Source: DTU080 sp050945315 (lineage in GTDB: Bacteria > Bacillota > Limnochordia > DTU080). Taken from it: 8,588 bases of DNA. The notes beneath the pieces were generated by a model, which ran no database searches, had not been told where the DNA came from, and saw nothing but the letters and a program-made list of their open reading frames with translations. The DNA lies in the NCBI GenBank assembly GCA_050945315.1, contig JBMNSS010000114.1, forward strand, positions 1 through 8,588, given 5' to 3'. Positions 1-5,129 of this stretch are shown piece after piece. Every line of letters begins with the position of its first letter. The first letter of the stretch is position 1. A program made the translations under genes and the position numbers.

Positions 1-41
1 TCGATGCGTGAACAAAACCTTCAAAGATATGAGGTGGGGAA

Positions 42-164
42 TCAGCGTTTTCGTCCACCGCCCAGTAGATCCAAAATGCTTAACAGCAATCTGGCTGATC
101 TTCGTTTACCTTTAAGTATATCCGTGAGCACTGAAACCACTATAGCCAGTATTAACAGGCCCAT
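42..164 (-). CDS. Probable small membrane peptide, 40 aa, unrecognised
   Basis: This short reading frame encodes 40 residues and matches no family I recognise. It starts at ATG 164-162, preceded by the near-ideal Shine-Dalgarno GGAGGGGGG (181-173) at 8-nt spacing; this is the main reason for calling it. Residues 2-17 form one hydrophobic segment (GLLILAIVVSVLTDIL). A strongly basic stretch follows (KGKRR, residues 18-22), then an amphipathic leucine-rich tail ending GGGRKR, and a TGA stop. A single membrane helix with a cytoplasmic basic tail is the natural reading. Another ATG at 168-166 gives only an 18-residue frame and sits just 4 nt from the Shine-Dalgarno. The gene diverges from the TM1266-type regulator on the plus strand. 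Function is unknown: it could be a stand-alone small membrane protein, a toxin-like peptide, or the first gene of an operon running off the left edge. Confidence 0.5.
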   Translation of the reverse strand: MGLLILAIVVSVLTDILKGKRRSARLLLSILDLLGGGRKR

Positions 165-402
165 ACATTGTGCCCCCCTCCGGATTACTCACGGGAGAAC
201 GTTGACATGCGCTCCTTCTGGAAGCCGCAAGTGCAAGCGTCTCTGCCATACGCTAACCAAACGCGCGACCTGTCAAACCTCTCTTCTTTATTTTTGGTTA
301 TTCGCTCTTTTTGGCAGTAGTCCTTCGGGATAATCCGCCGCGGGCGGGAGACTATATAGCAACGGGAAGCGATTATACCGTGAATCACAAGGGGGAGGAC
401 CC
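165..402. other. Divergent intergenic region, about 240 bp
   Basis: This stretch separates the minus-strand small peptide from the plus-strand regulator and should hold both promoters. On the minus strand a perfect TTGACA (276-271) is a possible -35 box for the small peptide, but only a poor -10 (about 254-249) lies at the right distance. On the plus strand, AT-rich candidates GATAAT (329-334) and TATATA (353-358) have no matching -35. A perfect 5-bp hairpin, CCGCC-GCG-GGCGG (335-347), and a small UUCG-loop hairpin (about 320-331) would lie in the leader of the regulator mRNA. Neither has a U-tract, so they are not terminators. I see no RNA gene. A minus-strand frame at 185-388 is open but has no ribosome binding site or recognisable protein. 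Confidence 0.35.
173..181 (-). promoter_or_regulatory. Strong Shine-Dalgarno for the 40-aa frame
   Basis: The minus strand reads GGAGGGGGG, followed after 8 nt by ATG 164-162. It selects that ATG over the one at 168-166 and is the best evidence that the short frame is translated. Confidence 0.6.
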
Positions 403-654
403 GTGCCTCAGCGCTGGAGTTTTGTTGGAATGGTAGTCAAGGACCGGCATGAATCGGCATTGAGAATCCAAGACTTGCTGACCACCTACGGCGATGTGGT
501 GCTTGGCCGCCTGGGCGTTCCGCTGCCGGAAGCCGGAATATCGGCCATAGGACTCATATTGAACGGTGAACGAGAGCAGGCCGCTCTCTTGACCGAAAAG
601 CTTCGTGACTTGGATGGTGTCTACATCTCCACATCTTCCGTCACGATCGAGTAG
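403..654 (+). CDS. TM1266-type putative iron-only hydrogenase system regulator
   Basis: This encodes an 83-residue protein of the TM1266 family, known as the putative iron-only hydrogenase system regulator, which has a ferredoxin-like/ACT-like fold resembling the C-terminal domain of NikR. The pattern is clear: an opening strand with VGMVVKDR (residues 8-15), a helix, then GDVVLGRLGVPLPEAGIS (30-47), a second strand IGLILNG (49-55), a second helix, and a final strand in DLDGVYIS. The full length fits the family (about 80 aa), and there is no DNA-binding domain. The start is GTG 403, with GGGGGAGG at 391-398 and 4 nt between. Relatives often sit beside hydE/hydF/hydG maturation genes; none is in this window. 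It converges on spoVAE with only 7 bp between stop codons and no clear terminator. The regulatory role is a family-level inference; ligand and target are unknown. Confidence 0.85.
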   Translation: MPQRWSFVGMVVKDRHESALRIQDLLTTYGDVVLGRLGVPLPEAGISAIGLILNGEREQAALLTEKLRDLDGVYISTSSVTIE

Positions 655-661
655 GTATCGT

Positions 662-1012
662 TTACTCCTTGGGTTTGGCCACCAAGGCGATGAAGAAACC
701 GGCGATGATTGCCGCCGCCAACCCCAGTCCCGTATATTCAAATACCCCGGAAAAAAGCCCCTCCCATCCCAGACGCTGGCCTTCGGCCACCACGCCGCGG
801 GCTATAGAGGCCCCGAAACCGCTCACGGGAACCAAAGCACCTCCGCCGGCCCAGTTCTGAAACAGCCTGTAGACGCCCAGAGCTTCCAGTATGGCTCCTG
901 TCACCGTGAGGAGCACCAGGACATGTGCGGGAGTCCATTTCGTATACTCATAGAGTAGTTGGGCCAACACACACACCCCGCCTGAGGCCAGAAAAGCCCA
1001 CACATAACCCAC
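662..1012 (-). CDS. spoVAE: Stage V sporulation protein AE (SpoVAEb type)
   Basis: This is a 116-residue integral membrane protein of the SpoVAC/SpoVAEb family. With SpoVAC and SpoVAD it forms the core of the channel that moves Ca-DPA across the forespore or spore inner membrane. Hydrophobic segments lie near residues 3-22, 30-50 and 93-112. Between the second and third is the family signature GGGALVPVSGFGASIARG (56-73), which matches the corresponding loop in SpoVAC. Length is normal for SpoVAEb. The start is GTG 1012, with GGGAGG (1026-1021) 8 nt upstream; a nearby ATG at 1016 is in another frame that stops early. It lies 35 bp after spoVAD and is the last gene of the operon, ending 7 bp from the convergent regulator gene. 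No separate spoVAEa is present. Confidence 0.96.
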   Translation of the reverse strand: MGYVWAFLASGGVCVLAQLLYEYTKWTPAHVLVLLTVTGAILEALGVYRLFQNWAGGGALVPVSGFGASIARGVVAEGQRLGWEGLFSGVFEYTGLGLAAAIIAGFFIALVAKPKE

Positions 1013-1047
1013 TCATAAACCCTCCCTGACTGGCTTTGGACCGTTCG

Positions 1048-2055
1048 CTAGCTTTCTATGACAATGGCGTGAGCCACACAAGGAATCGACTCCCCTTGCA
1101 TATGGGTCACGGGACTGAATAACGCCCCGGTAGGCAGAAGCAATACGCGGTGCCAGCGTCCGGCCGCCATCTCCTTGAGTACATACCCCAAGCCTACCAC
1201 CGCCACACAAGCACAGCCGCTGCCTCCGGCACCCACTTTTTGCTGGGATGAGAAAATCAACTGACCTGCATCCTGGTGTTTGTTTCCCAGCCCGATACTG
1301 GCCTCCTTAACGAGATGTCTGAACATCTTCGCACCATAGGCAGCCAGATCTCCCGTGAGGATAAGATCGTAATCACCGGGCGTACGCCCAGTGTCGGCCA
1401 GATGACGCAAGAGTGTGTCTGCCGCGGCGGGAGCCATGGTACAGCCCATGTCATTTGTATCCTTCAGTCCATAGTCCACGACCCTGCCGATAGTGGCGTG
1501 AGTCAACTTAGGACCTTCGCCCTGCTTGGCAATCACCGCTGCACCGGCCCCTGTGACCGTCCACTGATTGGTCGGTTTGCGCTGTATATTGAGTTCTATG
1601 GGGTAGCGAAACTGCCGTTCCGCCGTCTGATAGTGGCTCGATGCCGCCACCAGCGCGGTTGTGACCCAGTCACAGTCCACCAGAGTGCCGGCCAACATCA
1701 AGGCTGCACCGACGGTGGCGCAAGCGCTATAGAGTCCGAGAAACGGTATCTGCAAAGATCGGGCCGTGAAACCGGCGGTAATGACTTGGTTGAGGAGATC
1801 CCCTCCCAAGAAGATGTCAATATCGTCGTTCTTCAGGTTAAGCAACCGTATAGCCCGGTTACAGGCCTCTTCCATAAAGCGACGTTCGGCTGCTTCCGGA
1901 CACGCCTCGCCACGCATGGGATCCGATTCGATGACGTCGAAATAGCTGCGCAAAGGGCCTTCTCCCTCTTTCGGCCCCACCACGCTCGCCGCCGATACAA
2001 TGCGCGGACTGCCCGGAAAATGCACCGTCCATCGACCCAGCCGTCTGCTTGTCAC
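1048..2055 (-). CDS. spoVAD: Stage V sporulation protein AD, DPA-binding
   Basis: This is a 335-residue soluble thiolase-fold protein that sits on the spore inner membrane and is known to bind DPA. Conserved landmarks are VVGPKEGEGPL (25-35), GGDLLNQ (84-90), the pseudo-active-site YSACAT (109-114), SSHYQTAERQFRYP (139-152), NDMGCTMAPAAADT (201-214), ILTGDL (232-237) and GGSGCAC (277-283). Length is close to that of the B. subtilis protein, with no internal break. The start is GTG 2055, preceded by GGGAG (2069-2065) at 9-nt spacing; the two overlapping ATG codons at 2060 and 2057 are out of frame. It lies between spoVAC (16-bp gap) and spoVAE (35-bp gap), the usual order. The fold resembles condensing enzymes, but the role is ligand binding rather than catalysis. 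Confidence 0.97.
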   Translation of the reverse strand: MTSRRLGRWTVHFPGSPRIVSAASVVGPKEGEGPLRSYFDVIESDPMRGEACPEAAERRFMEEACNRAIRLLNLKNDDIDIFLGGDLLNQVITAGFTARSLQIPFLGLYSACATVGAALMLAGTLVDCDWVTTALVAASSHYQTAERQFRYPIELNIQRKPTNQWTVTGAGAAVIAKQGEGPKLTHATIGRVVDYGLKDTNDMGCTMAPAAADTLLRHLADTGRTPGDYDLILTGDLAAYGAKMFRHLVKEASIGLGNKHQDAGQLIFSSQQKVGAGGSGCACVAVVGLGYVLKEMAAGRWHRVLLLPTGALFSPVTHMQGESIPCVAHAIVIES

Positions 2056-2071
2056 ATCATCCCACTCCCGG

Positions 2072-2533
2072 CTACCGCAATAAACTCATGACCGCCACCT
2101 TAATCAGCCCGGTCAAAAAACCGGCTACGGTGCCATACACCAGGACCGGCCCCGCGATGACGAACATGCGGGATCCAAGACCCAGAATAAGGCCTTCGCG
2201 ACGGAATTCCATGGCTGCCGCCACAATGGTGTTTGCAAAGCCCGTTATTGGCACCGCCGCTCCCGCCCCGCCCCACTGGGCTATGCTATCGTACACTCCC
2301 AATGCGGTCAGAACGGCCCCGATAAAGATCAAGCTGGCGAGCGTTGTAGCGGTGGACTCGCCCCTGGTAGGCTCAATCACCTCAAAGAGGCTGTACAGAA
2401 GATGGCCAATAACCCCTAGTGTTCCGCCAACCAGGAATGCTCTCCAGAGATTGCGCCCCACCCTTGGCTTGGGCACAGTCTCTTTCACCAGCTTCTGATA
2501 ACGTGCTTGAGCGTCGATGGCTTTACCGTCCAT
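2072..2533 (-). CDS. spoVAC: Stage V sporulation protein AC, membrane channel
   Basis: This is a 153-residue polytopic membrane protein of the SpoVAC/SpoVAEb family. In B. subtilis SpoVAC behaves as a mechanosensitive channel involved in DPA movement. The N-terminal 28 residues are soluble and basic and include the typical YQKLVKETVPKP (12-23). Hydrophobic segments lie near 31-52, 62-85 and 122-148. The signature GGAGAAVPITGFANTIVAAA (88-107) precedes the last one. Length is normal. The start is ATG 2533, with AGAAGG (2546-2541) 7 nt upstream. It begins 31 bp after the stop of the dehydratase-like gene, and I found no promoter in that gap, so it is probably co-transcribed with the two upstream genes. 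The regulators and partners spoVAA, spoVAB and spoVAF are absent here, giving the reduced set typical of many Clostridia. Confidence 0.97.
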   Translation of the reverse strand: MDGKAIDAQARYQKLVKETVPKPRVGRNLWRAFLVGGTLGVIGHLLYSLFEVIEPTRGESTATTLASLIFIGAVLTALGVYDSIAQWGGAGAAVPITGFANTIVAAAMEFRREGLILGLGSRMFVIAGPVLVYGTVAGFLTGLIKVAVMSLLR

Positions 2534-2564
2534 TTGTCACCCTTCTTGTTCCATCAAGGATCTG

Positions 2565-5129
2565 TCAATCGGTGTGTCTTCGGCGTCGATAACTCTCATG
2601 GGCCTGATCCAACAAGCGGCCTATACACCTACGCCTGTCCAGCTCCCGGGCTCGGGCAGCGGGTGATTGCGAGGTCAACTCCGCTTTCAAGAGCGCCGCA
2701 TAGGTGCTCACTTCAGTCCGCAAGCGCTCTATGTCTGTCTCACGATTGAAACTCAAAGCCAGATAACGCGCCCCGTACAAAGAAGCGATCTCTTTCACCG
2801 CATCTTTGGCGATGCCCTCCGGCATACACTTGAAGGGATGTATGTGCACGATTCCCTGACAACCTGCCTCCACGTGCCTGCGAGCGGCAGCAACGGTGGG
2901 TACACCGTCCCCGCCGACTTCATGGACCAAGAAGGGGCAAGCCAGAGGATCACGAAGACGTTCTGTGAGAATATCCACGTTCTTGCGGCGAAGGAAATCA
3001 ATCACACGCCGCATAGAGCTCATGTTGCGAAATGCCCTCCTCATGATATTGCGCAGACTGTGACGAGCAAACTGGGTGAGACCGATCCCCTCCACCACCT
3101 CGATTCCCTCCCTGGCCAGGAGATTCTCCACGACACCCCGGTTGGCAAAGCTGGTCAAGGCCACGTAAATCTCGCCCACAATGACAACCCGCGGCTTCAA
3201 TTCATGGTCTCGGGGAACCGCATCCAGCAAGGCCTTTCCCTCTTTTTCCGCCTGGATGATCTCCGGCACGGAATGAGCTTGACGCATCATCTCCACGGCC
3301 TCCCGGTAGGCGGCCGCCACACTGCCGGCCTCAGTCTCATGAGCCCGCAGAATGAGCGAATGGGCACGCAAACGTTCAAGAGCATCGGCTTTCGCCCACA
3401 CCGGCGCTGTCACCTGACGCCAGACACCAAGCAGTCGTGCATACTGTCCGACGCACCGCCCTCTTTCGACAAACTCCAGAAGCCGGCGCAGATTCCGCGA
3501 ATCGCTGCACTCACTCAACTGTCTGATAAAGTCCACTGCTCCATCCATGCCCACGGTGGCCATCTCCACCGTGTGCCCTAAAGCAGCCAGACGCTTTTCA
3601 AACTCCGCAGGCAACTCCCTTTTCTGTACGAGTGAGTACCAGCCAAAGGTGCACGGACCTTCTCCGTGAAGCATGACCAGTACAATGCGATGAGGTTGCA
3701 CTCTTTCGCCACACGAGGCCCGATTCTCCAGTTCTTGGCTTATCTTGAGTAGGGAATCCTTCAAAGATCCCGTGCTGTAGGCAAAGGGTGAACACGATTC
3801 GGTGTAACGCTCGTCACCCAAGAACATCACTTCTTCGCTCAAGGGCGCGGGAGGACGGACATAAGAGTCTAAGCCCAATTGATGTGCTATCTCCTCAAGA
3901 GCCACATTGAGAATCTCACCCATGTAGGGCCAGATAAAAACAGGTCTTGGAGATGACGTCGTGGCAGGACGCCCGAACGTCACGGATTCCCTCTTGACAG
4001 GCAGGATCGTCGCGCTGCGACCCTGCAGACGAGCATCACGTCGCCGTTCCAGGAATGTCAAAATCGTCTCAAAGCGGGTGTGGAACCCAGCCTGGCTCAG
4101 TGACTCGTCAAAGCGAAAGCTCCAACATGCGGAACCGAGCTGACGGGCATGATCAGCGAGAAAATCGACTTGGAAGGCATCAGGATGACAACCAAAACAA
4201 CCGACGCAGATAATTCCGTCGACCTTCTGATGCACCCAATCGATAAACGCTTGCGCTTCCCTATGACTGTCATAGAAGCCTTCCACTTCATCGGTCCTCA
4301 GTTCGTGCCGCGGCACATCCCGGGTCGTAACGACCACGACTCCCCGTTGCTCAAACCATCGTTTCAGGTCACAGGTGAGAAGCGGGTCATAGATCAAGTA
4401 AAGCCTGCCGACCAGCGACAGACGGGGCCGGGTTTCATCCTTGAACAAGTGACGGACGCGATCATGCCGACGACCCAGTACCTCATCATAGGCACGATCA
4501 ACGGCTGCTTCAAGACGTGATACTCTGTCATTTCCTCGGCGCGGGAGCCAGAACCGAGCTTTGGATAAAACGCGCCAGCCGCTAAGATCGGCGAAGATGT
4601 CGTAGCAGACATTGCGCAGCTCTGTTCGATCCAGGCTGCGGATGACGGGCATTAGAAAGCAGGGCAAGCGCATCTGTTGCGTAACCGTATCACCAACCAA
4701 CCGGCGGAGTCTGTCCGTCCATTTACCGGGTGTGTGTTGCTGAAGATAGGACAGCGTACTGCCTAAGGATCGAATGGCCACACCGCCCAGATCGCGATAC
4801 TTGGCGCAAGTTGAGCTTTTTGCATCGGGACTGTGTACGTTGGGCGCCACAACAAAGTCAATATCGGGATACTCTTGGAGCAGGTGATACACATGGCCCA
4901 CATAAACCCGAAGCGGCATACACAGATCCGAACCGGCCAGTGTGGTGCCCGCTTCGATGATCTTCGGCGTCGATAACTCGCTTGAGACGACGTCTAATCC
5001 CATCAGCTCAAGGAACCGTTTTATGATCCGTACCGCTTCGTAGTGTCCTGTGAAAGCCAAGACTATGCCGACTTTGACTGGTTTGTCCTGCCCTGAAGTG
5101 CGTTGCTCAACTGCCACGTGCTGACTCAC
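2565..5129 (-). CDS. 2-Hydroxyacyl-CoA dehydratase-like Fe-S protein, double-half
   Basis: This 854-residue cytoplasmic protein belongs to the COG3580/COG3581 (DUF2229) group related to the HgdB/BcrB dehydratase and double-cubane-cluster proteins. It has two related halves. Half 1 (about 18-375) has SDLCMP (C70), YDPLLTC (C253), CVGCFGCHPD (C308, C311, C314) and WSFRFDE. Half 2 (about 395-800) has ESCSPF (C446), GEGPCTFGWYS (C493), CPFLVHEVGGDG (C731), HPFKCMPE (C768) and ALSFNRE. The matching cysteines (C70/C446, C314/C768) are plausible cluster ligands. The preceding activase would donate low-potential electrons. Its GTG start forms a GTGA overlap with the activase stop, and AAGG (5142-5139) lies 9 nt upstream, suggesting coupled translation. 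In many Clostridia the two parts form one polypeptide of about 1400 residues; here they are separate. Substrate and reaction are unknown, and there is no evidence for dehydration of a particular acyl-CoA. The operon link to spoVA is unusual. Confidence 0.85.
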   Translation of the reverse strand: MSQHVAVEQRTSGQDKPVKVGIVLAFTGHYEAVRIIKRFLELMGLDVVSSELSTPKIIEAGTTLAGSDLCMPLRVYVGHVYHLLQEYPDIDFVVAPNVHSPDAKSSTCAKYRDLGGVAIRSLGSTLSYLQQHTPGKWTDRLRRLVGDTVTQQMRLPCFLMPVIRSLDRTELRNVCYDIFADLSGWRVLSKARFWLPRRGNDRVSRLEAAVDRAYDEVLGRRHDRVRHLFKDETRPRLSLVGRLYLIYDPLLTCDLKRWFEQRGVVVVTTRDVPRHELRTDEVEGFYDSHREAQAFIDWVHQKVDGIICVGCFGCHPDAFQVDFLADHARQLGSACWSFRFDESLSQAGFHTRFETILTFLERRRDARLQGRSATILPVKRESVTFGRPATTSSPRPVFIWPYMGEILNVALEEIAHQLGLDSYVRPPAPLSEEVMFLGDERYTESCSPFAYSTGSLKDSLLKISQELENRASCGERVQPHRIVLVMLHGEGPCTFGWYSLVQKRELPAEFEKRLAALGHTVEMATVGMDGAVDFIRQLSECSDSRNLRRLLEFVERGRCVGQYARLLGVWRQVTAPVWAKADALERLRAHSLILRAHETEAGSVAAAYREAVEMMRQAHSVPEIIQAEKEGKALLDAVPRDHELKPRVVIVGEIYVALTSFANRGVVENLLAREGIEVVEGIGLTQFARHSLRNIMRRAFRNMSSMRRVIDFLRRKNVDILTERLRDPLACPFLVHEVGGDGVPTVAAARRHVEAGCQGIVHIHPFKCMPEGIAKDAVKEIASLYGARYLALSFNRETDIERLRTEVSTYAALLKAELTSQSPAARARELDRRRCIGRLLDQAHESYRRRRHTD

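Noticed and set aside
4..333. Plus-strand open frame of 109 codons at the left edge
   Set aside because: It overlaps the better supported 40-residue frame on the other strand, has no ribosome binding site, and its product looks random (many Ser, Arg, Thr and Cys).
335..347. GC hairpin as a terminator or riboswitch
   Set aside because: A 5-bp stem with a 3-nt loop, no U-tract and no conserved aptamer pattern that I recognise.
185..388. Minus-strand open frame of 67 codons starting at GTG
   Set aside because: No ribosome binding site and a random-looking basic product; it lies where divergent promoters are expected.
643..661. Inverted repeat ACGAT/ATCGT between the convergent genes as a terminator
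   Set aside because: The stem is only 5 bp with a 9-nt loop, and no U-tract follows on either strand.
385..741. Minus-strand open frame of 118 codons
   Set aside because: It overlaps the regulator gene and the end of spoVAE, both of which are recognisable proteins.
1276..2091. Plus-strand open frame of 271 codons
   Set aside because: It is antisense to spoVAD, which is complete and strongly recognisable; the translated product resembles nothing.
2667..3581. Plus-strand open frame of 304 codons
   Set aside because: It lies wholly opposite the dehydratase-like gene, shows no domain or plausible composition, and is the expected shadow of a GC-rich coding strand.
5126..5129. Sequencing-error frameshift splitting one fused protein
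   Set aside because: The GTGA overlap with an upstream AAGG is a normal translational coupling signal, and both proteins have sensible ends; a true split is more likely, though not proven.
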